From: Thiogranum sp.
Lineage (GTDB): Bacteria; Pseudomonadota; Gammaproteobacteria; DSM-19610
Reading direction: 5' to 3'
Assembly: GCA_030148805.1 (NCBI GenBank)
Contig: JASBSS010000021.1
Coordinates: 1 to 36,949 of the forward strand
DNA length: 36,949 bases
Shown piece after piece: positions 29,644 to 36,949 of the stretch. Below the pieces are notes generated by a model. The model had not been told where the DNA came from. It was given only the letters and a program-made list of their open reading frames with translations, and did not search any database. The translations under genes were made by a program, and so were the position numbers. Every line of letters starts with the position of its first letter. Position 1 is the first letter of the stretch.

Positions 29644-29823
29644 GCAGAGAAGATCGAAGTGAGGCCGGAAGGCAACCTGAGCGAAGCCGATAAGAGCAAC
29701 GGGGTTACCTGGCGGGGGAGCGTGCATATCAAGTACGCGATCAACAATCCCGAGAAAGACGCCTGGCAGGACGGCACCTCGACCTATCACCTGATCAAGA
29801 AGAACGGCGCGTTTCAAGTGTAG
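29644..29823 (+). pseudogene. C-terminal fragment of an unidentified protein
   Basis: A 59-codon frame, closed upstream by TAG (29641-29643) and ending at TAG 29821-29823, reads R-P-E-G-N-L-S-E-A-D-K-S-N-G-V-T-W-R-G-S-V, then Y-H-L-I-K-K-N-G-A-F. It looks like the end of a secreted or beta-rich domain but has no start codon or ribosome site. I cannot assign a family. Confidence 0.45.
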
Positions 29824-29879
29824 CTGGGCAGGGAATGCAGACTTAACGGCGCCCCTGAAATGGTGATACCTTAGCCGTC

Positions 29880-30917
29880 ATGCAGTATGACGATGTCTTG
29901 TACGGAGCGACGGAGATCACCGAGCCGGTCCTGCTGGAGCTGATGGCCAGCGAGGCGATGCAGCGTACCCGGGGGGTATTGCAGCACGGCATCACGGCGC
30001 TGCTGGGGATCACGCCGCCGTTCAGCCGTTTCGATCATGGCGTGGGGGCGATGCTGCTGGTGCGCCGCCTGGGCGCCGGGCTGGAAGAGCAGGTGGCGGC
30101 GCTGTTGCACGACGTCAGTCATACCGCCTTCAGCCACGTCATCGATTTCGTGTATGACGACCACGACGGACAGGGTTATCACGAGCAGATGAAGCTCGAG
30201 GTCGTCGCGCGTTCCGACATCCCCGGTATTCTGGCCCGCCACGGCATCGACTGGCGCGCGGTGATGGATGAAGACCGGTTCCCGCTGCTGGAGCAGCCCT
30301 CGCCGGCGTTGTGTGCCGACCGGCTGGATTATTTCCTGCGCGACCTGGAATTCCTGAAACTCGCCAACCGGCAGGAGATAGCGGCGGCGCTGGCGGCGCT
30401 ACGGGTCGTCGGGCGGCGCATGGTGGTCGCCGACGCCGACGCCGCGCGCTGGCTCGCCTATACCTTCATCGAGGCCGATCGGGCCAGCTGGTCGAGTCTG
30501 CGCGAAGTCGGCCTGTACCAACTCACCGCCGAGGCCATCAAGGCCGCCAAACGCCACGGCTGCGTCGCCGAGGCGGATCTGTGGGGCTCCGATGCCGCGC
30601 TGTGGCGCAAGTTGCAGGGCGCCGACCACCCCGAGGTCGCGCGACTGGTGAGCCGGATCACGCCGGGCACGCGTTTTGTGCTGGACGAGGCGCAAGCGGC
30701 CTTCCGGGTCACGACCAAGGTCAGAAGTATCGATCCCCCGGTCAGCCACGGGAGCGCGGTGACCGCCTTGTCCGCGCTCGATCCCGCGTTCGCGCGCCAC
30801 CGCCGGATTTACCTTGAGAGCAAGCGGGGGCCATGGTCGCTGGCGCTCGTCGGCCAGGGTCTGGAGGTCTCGGTTGCGACGTCGGTCGGTGCCGGTAGCC
30901 GGGCGTTGGGCAGCTAA
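29880..30917 (+). CDS. HD-domain phosphohydrolase
   Basis: The 345-residue protein begins L-Y-G-A-T-E-I-T-E-P-V-L-L-E-L. It has the HD motif set: R-F-D-H-G-V-G-A (first His), A-L-L-H-D-V-S-H-T-A-F-S-H-V (HD) and a later A-D-R-L-D-Y-F-L-R-D (the distal Asp). This is the pattern of dNTPase-like HD proteins, which hydrolyse nucleotides or phosphodiesters. The ATG has no strong ribosome site but is the first in frame. It lies nine bases before the GNAT gene, so the two are probably cotranscribed. Confidence 0.85.
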   Translation: MQYDDVLYGATEITEPVLLELMASEAMQRTRGVLQHGITALLGITPPFSRFDHGVGAMLLVRRLGAGLEEQVAALLHDVSHTAFSHVIDFVYDDHDGQGYHEQMKLEVVARSDIPGILARHGIDWRAVMDEDRFPLLEQPSPALCADRLDYFLRDLEFLKLANRQEIAAALAALRVVGRRMVVADADAARWLAYTFIEADRASWSSLREVGLYQLTAEAIKAAKRHGCVAEADLWGSDAALWRKLQGADHPEVARLVSRITPGTRFVLDEAQAAFRVTTKVRSIDPPVSHGSAVTALSALDPAFARHRRIYLESKRGPWSLALVGQGLEVSVATSVGAGSRALGS

Positions 30918-30926
30918 GAGGCTGGC

Positions 30927-31406
30927 GTGGAACTGCGCGCGGCGACGGAGCAGGATTTCGAGGCGATCGTCGGTCTGGTCCCGACGCGCGAGGAGCTGTT
31001 TTTCGTCTACCCCAAGGGCGAGCACCCGTTCAGCGTCGAGCAGGTGCGCGCCCTGGCCCGTTCCCGCGAAGCGCTGACGGTGGCGCTCGAGGACGCGGTG
31101 GTGATCGGCTTCGCCAACCTCTATGATGTCCAACCTGGGTGCTCGGCCTTCATCGGCAACGTCGTGGTGGCGCGGGCGTGGCGTGGACAAGGCGTCGGGC
31201 GGCGCTTGGTCCGGCACATGGTCGCCTTGGCGCGCGACGAGTATGGCGCGCGCGAGGTGAGGATTTCGGTCTTCAACACCAACACCCCGGCGTTGCTGTT
31301 GTACGCGGACGCCGGTTTCCGTCCCTACGCGCTGGAGCGGCGGACGGATCCGGCGGCGGCGCGGGTGGGGCTGATCCACATGAAGTTGGCGTTGCCTGGG
31401 CGTTAA
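30927..31406 (+). CDS. GNAT N-acetyltransferase
   Basis: The 159-residue product starts at GTG with an upstream AAGAGG. It begins M-E-L-R-A-A-T-E-Q-D-F-E-A-I and includes A-F-I-G-N-V-V-V-A-R-A-W-R-G-Q-G-V-G-R-R-L (split across the acetyl-CoA-binding Q/R-x-x-G-x-G/A loop), V-R-I-S-V-F-N-T-N-T-P-A and L-Y-A-D-A-G-F. This is a single-domain acetyltransferase of the Acetyltransf_1 type. Acceptor unknown. Confidence 0.88.
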   Translation: MELRAATEQDFEAIVGLVPTREELFFVYPKGEHPFSVEQVRALARSREALTVALEDAVVIGFANLYDVQPGCSAFIGNVVVARAWRGQGVGRRLVRHMVALARDEYGAREVRISVFNTNTPALLLYADAGFRPYALERRTDPAAARVGLIHMKLALPGR

Positions 31407-31448
31407 CGCCGCTCAGCCGCGGCGCCAGTTACCCTGGGAGGGCGTTCG

Positions 31449-31748
31449 ATGCAACGCAAGCAGTACTCGGGTCGGTGGACCTCCTTCGTTGGTTCGCGCG
31501 CTCGTGGCCGGGCGGTGCGCGGGCTGGAAGAGGAAGGCAACCCCAGGCATCGGGTCCGCGTCGAGCACAACCGGGAGACGCTGCTGGTGCACCTCTCGGA
31601 CGAGGACGGGAAAGGCTGGACCACGCTCGCCATCGACCGGTCCAGTCGGAGGTGGGCGGTGGCGCAGAACCGGCGCCAGCTGCGGGCCGCGACAGCGGCG
31701 TATGAACAGCTCTACCGAACGGGTGCCTTAACCCCGGAGGGAAGCTAG
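31449..31748 (+). CDS. Small basic protein of unknown function
   Basis: From ATG 31449 (GGGAGGG upstream) the 99-residue protein reads H-R-V-R-V-E-H-N-R-E-T-L-L-V-H-L-S-D-E-D-G-K-G-W-T-T-L-A-I-D-R, a beta-strand region of alternating hydrophobic residues. It ends with an R-R-Q-L-R-A-A-T-A-A-Y helix. It is arginine-rich, which suggests nucleic acid contact. I do not recognise the family. Confidence 0.55.
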   Translation: MQRKQYSGRWTSFVGSRARGRAVRGLEEEGNPRHRVRVEHNRETLLVHLSDEDGKGWTTLAIDRSSRRWAVAQNRRQLRAATAAYEQLYRTGALTPEGS

Positions 31749-31799
31749 GCGGCGGCCACCGCCGGTGGTGGTCGGCCATTGGAATGCAGGAGGAGTCTC

Positions 31800-32222
31800 G
31801 TGTCGTCATCGAAAGTGCTGGGTCAATGTTTTTGTGGCAGGGTGAGCTATGAAGTCAGCGGCAATCTGGGGATATTCCAGTACTGCCATTGCTCCCGCTG
31901 CCGGAAATTCACCGGCAGCGCGCACGCCGCCAATCTGCTGGTGTCTCCGGAGCATTTCAGGTGGCTGGGCGGGGAGGAACACGTCGGCCGGTATGAGCCG
32001 GAGGACACCAAGCATTTCGCGACGTCGTTCTGCAAGGTCTGCGGGTCGTCGCTGCCCTGGTTGGGCAAAACCGGAAAGGCGGTGGTGGTGCCGGCGGGCA
32101 CCCTGGACACCGACCCCGGGATCAGGCCGTTCCAGAACATCTTCTGGGGCTCGCGCGCGCCCTGGTACGAGGAGGCCAGCGGTTTGCCCAAGTATGACGA
32201 GCTGCCGCCCAAAAAACGCTGA
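31800..32222 (+). CDS. GFA/CENP-V family zinc-binding protein
   Basis: From GTG 31800 (AGGAGG seven bases upstream) the product is 140 residues. It has Q-C-F-C-G-R-V-S-Y-E-V (CxC), Y-C-H-C-S-R-C-R-K-F-T-G-S (CHCxxC) and F-C-K-V-C-G-S-S-L-P-W, the zinc-ligand pattern of the glutathione-dependent formaldehyde-activating enzyme fold. Most bacterial GFA-domain proteins have no proven substrate. With a formate dehydrogenase elsewhere in the window a C1 role is tempting, but distance and family breadth argue against concluding it. Confidence 0.88.
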   Translation: MSSSKVLGQCFCGRVSYEVSGNLGIFQYCHCSRCRKFTGSAHAANLLVSPEHFRWLGGEEHVGRYEPEDTKHFATSFCKVCGSSLPWLGKTGKAVVVPAGTLDTDPGIRPFQNIFWGSRAPWYEEASGLPKYDELPPKKR

Positions 32223-32447
32223 ACCTGCCCGTCAGGAACCGTGCGCCGCGCGCTCCAATTCTGGCACCGCATCGGTCCAGGTGGGTATCCCGGCTTCCCC
32301 GCGTTCACGAACCGCAGCCTATAATGGCCGGCGGCACTAATATCGTCTTCGCGGGTGGGCCAGGGCGTTGGACGTCCGGGTCGGCCGGTCGGCGGTAGCG
32401 ACGCTCCGCTCCCCATTATGTCGCGTTGTCTTTGACTGGAGGTCACC

Positions 32448-32966
32448 ATGCTCAAACCCGTTATCAACATCGCCGATATCCCCCTGGAACCACGCCCACC
32501 CGCGTTTGCCCCTTCCGGTGAGGCCGCCGAGCGTTTCGATGCCCGGATGGGGTTCATCTCCCCGCGCATCGGGGCGCAGAAGCTCGGCTACAACCTCACC
32601 GCCGTGCCTGTCGGAAAAAGGGCGTTTCCCGCGCACAACCATCACGCCAACGAAGAGATGTTCTTCGTCATGCAGGGGTGCGGCGAACTGCGCGTCGGTG
32701 AACAACGCTATCCCGTTCGCCTCGGCGACGTGATCGCGTGCCCACCGGGCGGACCGGAACTGGCCCACCAGATCGTCAATACCGGTGACGAGGAGTTGCG
32801 CTATCTCGCGGTCAGCACCATGATATCGCCAGAACTGGTCGAGTATCCGGACTCCGGCAAATTCGGCGTGCTCGCCGACCGGCCCCCGGGCGTGGACGGT
32901 ACGCCGCAACGTTTCATGTTCGTCGGGCGCGAAGGTGGGTCGCTGGACTATTGGGAGGGGGAGTGA
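32448..32966 (+). CDS. Cupin-domain protein
   Basis: The 172-residue product has one cupin: motif 1 F-P-A-H-N-H-H-A-N-E-E-M-F-F-V-M-Q-G-C-G-E (His, His, Glu ligands) and motif 2 R-L-G-D-V-I-A-C-P-P-G-G-P-E-L-A-H-Q-I-V-N (final His). A divalent metal should bind. The TGGAGG ribosome site lies seven bases before the ATG. The 225-bp gap before the gene contains a TATAAT (32320-32325) that could be a -10 element. Substrate unknown; sugar-binding, dioxygenase or isomerase roles all occur in the fold. Confidence 0.85.
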   Translation: MLKPVINIADIPLEPRPPAFAPSGEAAERFDARMGFISPRIGAQKLGYNLTAVPVGKRAFPAHNHHANEEMFFVMQGCGELRVGEQRYPVRLGDVIACPPGGPELAHQIVNTGDEELRYLAVSTMISPELVEYPDSGKFGVLADRPPGVDGTPQRFMFVGREGGSLDYWEGE

Positions 32967-33084
32967 CGCCAGCAACAGCGGGCGCCTCACGGGTTTGGCC
33001 AGAGGAGAAGGCAGGTTGGAGATGGCTTTCCAGGCATGCTGCGTGACCGCGGTTTTGCCGCCACCGTCTCCAGAGCGAGGGCTT

Positions 33085-33225
33085 CAGCAGCAGCGCCGGA
33101 TAGTGCAGCAGCGGCAGGTAGTGCAGTAGCAGCACGCCCAGGACCACCATCCACAACAGCTGCGACAGCGCGATCCAGTGCGCATGAAACGCCGGCAGCG
33201 GCATCGGCACCAAACCGGCCGCTGC
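33085..33225 (-). pseudogene. nnrS 3'-end relic (duplicate)
   Basis: On the minus strand this reads F-H-A-H-W-I-A-L-S-Q-L-L-W-M-V, then L-G-V-L-L-L-H-Y-L-P-L-L, closely matching the C-terminal helix of the intact NnrS at 34074-34200 (F-Y-G-H-W-I-E-L-S-Q-L-L-W-M-V). The DNA is also similar. A short TAGTGCAG duplication has added H-Y-P-A. Only the last helix remains; the rest of the gene is missing. Confidence 0.75.
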
Positions 33226-33262
33226 GTTATAGTATATCCGTATCGCAACCCGCGGGGGCGCC

Positions 33263-33997
33263 ATGATGGCCATAACCAACACCCAGTCCGGCACCAACGT
33301 TCATGAGGTCGCCGACGGTATCTACCGCATCAATACCCCGGTGAAGTTCGAAGGCGGTATGACCTTTTCCTTCAATCAGTATCTGATCGCCGACGACGAA
33401 CCCCTGTTGTTTCACACCGGACCGCGCGCGCTGTTCGCGCTGGTGCGCGAAGCGCTCGAAAGCGTGCTGCCGGCCGCGTCGCTGCGCTATATCGGTTTTT
33501 CCCATTTCGAGGCCGACGAGTGCGGTTCGCTAAACCAATGGCTGCAAGCGGCCCCGCAAGCCTCGCCGCTGTGCGGACGTATCGGGGCCATGGTTTCGAT
33601 CGAGGATATCGCCGAGCGTGCGCCGCGCGTCATGGCCGATGGCGAGGCGCTGGCGCTGGGCAGGCACCGCCTGCGCTGGTTCGACACCCCGCACCTGCCC
33701 CACGGCTGGGATGCGGGGCTGCTGACAGAGGAGACTACCAGGACGCTATTGTGTGGTGACCTGTTCACCCAAGGCGGCGGTTCCGAGCTTCCCGCGGTGA
33801 CGGCATCCGACATCCTGGGGCCCAGCGAGGCGTTTCGCGCCAGAATGGATTATTTCTCTCATGCAAGGAATACCCACGAGATGCTCGAACGGCTCGCCGC
33901 CACCGGACCGACCACCCTGGCGTGCATGCACGGCAGCGCCTGGCAGGGGGACGGCGCCGCCCTGTTGCGCGCCCTGGCCGCTGAACTGGACAGGTGA
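33263..33997 (+). CDS. Diiron-type metallo-beta-lactamase-fold protein (ODP-like)
   Basis: The 244-residue protein has the MBL fold with the oxygen-binding-diiron motif: F-S-H-F-E-A-D-E-C-G-S (HxExD instead of HxHxDH). Further ligands appear in D-T-P-H-L-P-H-G-W, C-G-D-L-F-T-Q-G-G (Asp) and A-C-M-H-G-S-A-W (His). ODP domains are the O2/NO-reducing module of flavodiiron proteins; this one has no flavodoxin or rubredoxin domain, so it would need an external electron donor or act as a sensor. It lies next to nnrS (convergent) and beside an nnrS relic, suggesting a nitric-oxide or oxygen stress role. Two tandem ATGs open the frame. Confidence 0.8.
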   Translation: MMAITNTQSGTNVHEVADGIYRINTPVKFEGGMTFSFNQYLIADDEPLLFHTGPRALFALVREALESVLPAASLRYIGFSHFEADECGSLNQWLQAAPQASPLCGRIGAMVSIEDIAERAPRVMADGEALALGRHRLRWFDTPHLPHGWDAGLLTEETTRTLLCGDLFTQGGGSELPAVTASDILGPSEAFRARMDYFSHARNTHEMLERLAATGPTTLACMHGSAWQGDGAALLRALAAELDR

Positions 33998-34073
33998 AAG
34001 CGCAGCTACGGGCCGCTGGCTTCGGGTCTTGGCGCGTGCTCCCAGGCCCGGTCCGACAGGTAGAGCGGCCGCC

Positions 34074-35246
34074 TCAGCCGCGCGCGGGCTTGAGCAGTAA
34101 CGGCAGGTAGTGCAGCAGCAACACGCCGAAGGCCACCATCCACAGCAGCTGCGACAACTCGATCCAGTGCCCATAGAACGCCGGCACCAGCACCGGCAGC
34201 AGCACCCGCACCAGGCCGGCGACCACCAGCAGCGCGAGTGCCAGCGGCATCAGCCGCAGCGGTTCATGCACGCTGCGCCCGGTGTGGCCCAGCGACACGC
34301 GCGTCATCATGCTCAAGGTCATCAGGCCGATACCGCCCACGGCAAAGGCGTGCAGCGCGGGAAACTTCAGCAGCGGCAGCCATGGGGCCAGCGCCGACAA
34401 CAAAAAGCCGCCGGTGATGAACGCATACGCCAGATAGAGGCTCCACAGCAACGGCTTGCGCCAGAGCCCCGCCGTATGCCAGCCCGCCAGGCGGTACAGG
34501 TGCAGCGCGAACAGTAAACCCGCCAGCACGCCGGCGACGCGCGCGTAGGGGGTGAAGACCGTCAACCCAAAAAATACCACAAACAACACCAGCGCCGCCA
34601 CATCCACCCGCCCCGAGTTGCGCAGCGCCACCGGTGCGTCCAGACCGCGCTCGATGAAAAACGGAATCAAGCGGCGGCTCATGGTCAGTATCAGACCGAT
34701 CACGAGATAGAAGCCGCCATACAGACCCCACTGCACACCCTGATCGACATACCCCAGCGCGCCCAGGTAAAACAGCAGATTGCCTACCCCCAACAGCAAC
34801 ACCTTGCTGAGGACGCCGCTTTGCTGCTTCTGCCGTTTCCGGACAATGGGTCGCGCCACGGCCAGCAACAGATAAAGACTGAACAAGCCGTCGAACCAGG
34901 CCGCCGCCGCCAGCCCGTTGCCCGGCAGATAGAAACTCACCCTTGCACTCAGCCACAACAACAGCAGCAGCAACAGGGGCCACCCGCGCAGCGTCGGCAG
35001 GCCCGTCCAGTTGGTCACCGCCGTGAGCAGAAAACCCGCAATCACCGCCAGCGCATAACCATAGACCATCTCGTGCGCATGCCAGAGCGCCGGCGCCAGG
35101 CCGTTGAACGTCGCAGGCAGCCCTAGCCCATAACTGGCGAACCACACCGCCATGGCGAACACGGCATAGACCACAGCCGCGAGAAAGAAAGGCCGGAAGC
35201 CCAGCGAAAGCACCGGCAGGCGCGCGACAGAAACGGTAGACATCAT
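34074..35246 (-). CDS. nnrS: NnrS family membrane protein
   Basis: Starting at ATG 35246 or 35243 (GGAG five or eight bases upstream), the roughly 390-residue protein is a polytopic membrane protein with about 12 hydrophobic segments. It has the NnrS signatures L-S-L-G-F-R-P-F-F-L, W-H-A-H-E-M-V-Y-G-Y-A, S-R-R-L-I-P-F-F and M-M-T-R-V-S-L-G-H-T-G, with conserved histidines likely to hold haem and copper. NnrS contributes to nitric-oxide tolerance in denitrifiers and pathogens. A clear NnrR or FNR half-site was not found upstream. The in-frame ATG at 35270 lacks a ribosome site. Confidence 0.93.
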   Translation of the reverse strand: MMSTVSVARLPVLSLGFRPFFLAAVVYAVFAMAVWFASYGLGLPATFNGLAPALWHAHEMVYGYALAVIAGFLLTAVTNWTGLPTLRGWPLLLLLLLWLSARVSFYLPGNGLAAAAWFDGLFSLYLLLAVARPIVRKRQKQQSGVLSKVLLLGVGNLLFYLGALGYVDQGVQWGLYGGFYLVIGLILTMSRRLIPFFIERGLDAPVALRNSGRVDVAALVLFVVFFGLTVFTPYARVAGVLAGLLFALHLYRLAGWHTAGLWRKPLLWSLYLAYAFITGGFLLSALAPWLPLLKFPALHAFAVGGIGLMTLSMMTRVSLGHTGRSVHEPLRLMPLALALLVVAGLVRVLLPVLVPAFYGHWIELSQLLWMVAFGVLLLHYLPLLLKPARG

Positions 35247-35599
35247 CCAGACTCCAAGCGATGAGGCCAAAGGCCGATAGGGAATATTAGCACTTCGTGA
35301 ATCAGGTGGTGTATAGGTGTGTGCAATGCCGGGGCGTCGAGGACAGGATCAGTGTGTAATGGAGCTCACAATTGTTAAGGCGGGAGAGGCTGAGAGCCGT
35401 GCGTGGGCGGGCTGTGGTGGACTGTTGAAGGTGCTCAAGAATTCAAGGAGACTATCAGCCACTTACAGGGAGATTAACTGCCGGCAACATGACGATGACA
35501 ACCACTCGCTCGATATCATCCCTCGCTCAGTGCGTAGCGGGCAAGCGCAGGGTGTTTGGTGCTGTCGAGCGTGTGCTCATAAGTTGGCTTTTCATAGAT
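35247..35599. other. Intergenic region between nnrS and the Abi_C gene
   Basis: About 350 bp of mixed composition; it should contain the promoters of both divergent genes. No supported ORF, hairpin or repeat. Short frames here show no recognisable protein. Confidence 0.3.
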
Positions 35600-36361
35600 A
35601 TGGATAATTTACAGTATTTGGAAAATGACTATGAAAAGGCGGAGTTCTTAATGAATACCCTGATAGGCCACGCCACGCAAGATGGTTGCGGCGGAACAGA
35701 ACAAGACTACGTTCAGTTGCGTAAATATTTTTTAGATAATCCCGCAACAAAAGAATTGTTACCAAGTTGGGTTAGGGTAAATCGAAATACCAGTCAGTTC
35801 TGGCAGTTTATAAAATATAAATTCACAACTTATGCGGAGCGAAGAGATTTCATTTGGAATGAAATGAATCCGTTACTCGAATTCTGTGAGTCAAGGCAGA
35901 GTTTCCCTGCTGAGAAGACAATTAGTGAAGTTTTTAGTAAGTTTGATGAGGCAGGTATTCACAGTGCTTGGCAAAAGGCGCTGGAGCGAAAGTCCTCTGA
36001 CCCGGAAGGCGCCATTACGATATCCAGAACAATCCTTGAGAGTGTATGCAAACATATCCTTGATGAAATAGGTGTTGAGTACGACTCAAACAAAATAGAG
36101 TTATCCGATCTTTATAAAAAAGCAGCAAATGAACTTAATTTATCACCTTCCCAGCACACAGAGGACATTTTTAAACAAATATTGGGTGGTTGCTCGGGCA
36201 TCGTTAACGGTCTGGGTTCATTAAGAAATAAGCTTGGCGATGCGCATGGGAAAGGCAAAACGAACATCAGGCCAGCGCCTAGACACGCCGAATTGGCAGT
36301 AAACTTGTCCGGCTCAATGGCCTTGTTTCTTTTGAAAACATTTAATGCGAGACAGAGCTAA
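35600..36361 (+). CDS. Abortive-infection protein with Abi_C domain
   Basis: From ATG 35600 the product is 253 residues. Residues 145-250 match the abortive-infection C-terminal domain: A-I-T-I-S-R-T-I-L-E-S-V-C-K-H-I-L-D-E, then L-S-D-L-Y-K-K-A-A, L-N-L-S-P-S-Q-H, I-V-N-G-L-G-S-L-R-N-K and G-D-A-H-G-K-G. The last element (R-N-K-x-G-D-A-H-G) resembles the R-x4-6-H signature of HEPN-type RNases, so a ribonuclease activity triggered by phage is plausible. The N-terminal 140 residues are helical and unassigned, perhaps the sensor. The gene is AT-rich compared with its neighbours and lies between nnrS and an IS element. Confidence 0.82.
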   Translation: MDNLQYLENDYEKAEFLMNTLIGHATQDGCGGTEQDYVQLRKYFLDNPATKELLPSWVRVNRNTSQFWQFIKYKFTTYAERRDFIWNEMNPLLEFCESRQSFPAEKTISEVFSKFDEAGIHSAWQKALERKSSDPEGAITISRTILESVCKHILDEIGVEYDSNKIELSDLYKKAANELNLSPSQHTEDIFKQILGGCSGIVNGLGSLRNKLGDAHGKGKTNIRPAPRHAELAVNLSGSMALFLLKTFNARQS

Positions 36362-36471
36362 CAAGGGGCACGTTCGGGCGCAAACCACGCTTCGCTTTCG
36401 CAGAAGCCGCTTTCTCGTTATATCGAGCATTCTCAAGCAGGCTGGTCTAAAATAGCCGTGAGGAGTATGGC

Positions 36472-36687
36472 ATGAAATGCATGGTGGTCATCGAAAAAGG
36501 GGAAGCCGGGTACGGTGCGCATGTTCCTGATTTGCCTGGTTGTGTCGCCGCAGGTAAAACCCGGGAAGAGGTTCTGGAGCTTATCAAGGGCGCCATCGAG
36601 TTTCATATCGAGGGTCTTGTTGAAGCAGGCGAGCCTGTTCCACCACCCTCTTCGGCAAGCGAAATCATTGAAGTTAACGCTGCGTAA
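36472..36687 (+). CDS. Orphan HicB-family antitoxin
   Basis: The 71-residue protein reads M-V-V-I-E-K-G-E-A-G-Y-G-A-H-V-P-D-L-P-G-C, then T-R-E-E-V-L-E-L-I-K-G-A-I-E-F-H-I and G-E-P-V-P-P-P. This is the HicB partial RNase-H-like fold (G-Y-x-A-x-V-P-D-L-P-G-C). There is no C-terminal HTH, and no HicA toxin gene on either side. A GTGAGGAGT ribosome site precedes ATG 36472. It is solitary, as many HicB-like proteins are. The only HicA-like sequence in the window is the relic at 23.2 kb. Confidence 0.85.
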   Translation: MKCMVVIEKGEAGYGAHVPDLPGCVAAGKTREEVLELIKGAIEFHIEGLVEAGEPVPPPSSASEIIEVNAA

Positions 36688-36829
36688 AAACACAGCGAAT
36701 TCGCGCCTTTTCAGGGCGCTTTACCTCGCTTGCGCGTGCCCGTTCATGCGCAATGTCGTTCATGATAGTGCGGCCAGATTGACGCATAACTCCACTCGCA
36801 ACTAGAGAAGAGAGTTCCCACGGTTTCGT

Positions 36830-36949
36830 TGACACCCTGAACTAACAGTTCAGGAGTGATTAAAGATGCCAAAACCAGGACCAAGAACGACGTACAAGTA
36901 CAGTGAGGAATTCAAGGCGACGGCCGTCAAGTTGAGCCAATTGCCCGGG
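36830..36949 (+). mobile_element. Left end of a second IS3-family element (partial)
   Basis: TGACACCCTGAACTAACAG from 36830 is a plausible IS3-type terminus (starts with TG). It includes a palindrome CTGAACT/AGTTCAG (36837-36853) and is followed directly by orfA. The element continues beyond the window. It differs in sequence from the IS at the left edge. Confidence 0.6.
36866..36949 (+). CDS. IS3-family transposase OrfA, N-terminal part
   Basis: The 28 residues visible begin M-P-K-P-G-P-R-T-T-Y-K-Y-S-E-E-F-K-A-T-A, the start of a helix-turn-helix OrfA of the IS3 family, different from the copy at the left edge. CAGGAGTG provides a ribosome site 11 bases before the ATG. The gene runs off the window. 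Confidence 0.85.
   Translation, partial: MPKPGPRTTYKYSEEFKATAVKLSQLPG

Noticed and set aside
36355-36430. An integron attC-like site after the Abi_C gene (GCTAACAAGG to CTCGTTATATCGAGC)
   Set aside because: The right core site GTTATAT does not match GTTRRRY and the arms do not pair convincingly. No integron integrase or cassette series is present.
1-36949. A composite transposon bounded by the two IS3 ends
   Set aside because: The two orfA genes differ in sequence (M-S-K-R-R-S versus M-P-K-P-G-P) and in their termini, so they are different elements, and the interval contains core genes such as ispG and lexA.

Overview
The window is GC-rich chromosomal DNA from a gammaproteobacterium. The evidence is a LexA promoter with CTGT-N8-ACAG operators, a lexA-imuA overlap, an ExeA/GspA-type ATPase, IspG, NnrS and a cytoplasmic-type formate dehydrogenase cluster. 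I cannot name genus or species. The lifestyle genes (formate oxidation, NnrS, a diiron metallo-beta-lactamase-fold protein) would suit an environmental, possibly chemolithotrophic or denitrifying bacterium, but that is inference. Both window ends fall inside IS3-family orfA genes, which belong to two different IS elements.

Layout. (1) 1-147: end of an IS3-type element that has cut a small gene (150-509). It is followed by a secreted zinc-dependent phospholipase C-like protein and an ankyrin-repeat protein. (2) 3422-3497: tRNA-Thr(TGT). Its 3' half is repeated perfectly (46 bp) at 10799-10844, delimiting a 7.4 kb integrated element. The element carries a tyrosine integrase, an unknown protein, an AlpA-type regulator, a second small DNA-binding protein, a 36-residue ORF, a Toprim primase-like protein, a replication/HTH-like protein with internal palindromic repeats, three concatenated relics of terminase small subunit genes, and a minus-strand module of four small genes. 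This is the gene complement of a phage satellite (PICI-like), now at least partly decayed. (3) 11279-11710: a cysteine-rich foreign-looking gene just outside the element, then ispG. (4) 13384-16047: ExeA-type ATPase with a 13 x 9 bp in-frame minisatellite. (5) 16278-20582: formate dehydrogenase operon fdhA, DUF1641 gene, fdhD. (6) 20590-21644: the 'mobile mystery' pair (Fic protein B and HTH protein A), divergent from lexA-imuA. (7) 23198-29823: an accessory zone with a hicA relic, a sulfotransferase, an AT-richer OLD-like ATPase/Toprim nuclease, two BrnA-like antitoxins, a BrnT toxin relic, a DUF4258/DUF2283 toxin-antitoxin-like pair, a GNAT and a VOC protein, and a truncated spermidine-synthase-like membrane gene. 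(8) 29880-32966: HD-domain protein, GNAT, small unknown, GFA/CENP-V protein and cupin. (9) 33085-35246: a diiron metallo-beta-lactamase-fold protein between an nnrS relic and an intact nnrS. (10) 35600-36687: an Abi_C abortive-infection protein and an orphan HicB, followed by the second IS3 element.

How the genes work together. fdhA-DUF1641-fdhD is one translationally linked unit: a molybdenum or tungsten bis-MGD enzyme, a small partner, and the sulfurtransferase that activates its cofactor. lexA-imuA is an SOS unit under two LexA boxes. In the tRNA-Thr element the integrase, att repeats, clustered GGCGCA motifs, AlpA and replication genes form a coherent excision/replication module. Its terminase relics suggest a former ability to redirect helper-phage packaging. 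The remaining accessory genes are mostly single defence or toxin-antitoxin modules, several of them broken, as expected of a hot spot with repeated gain and loss.
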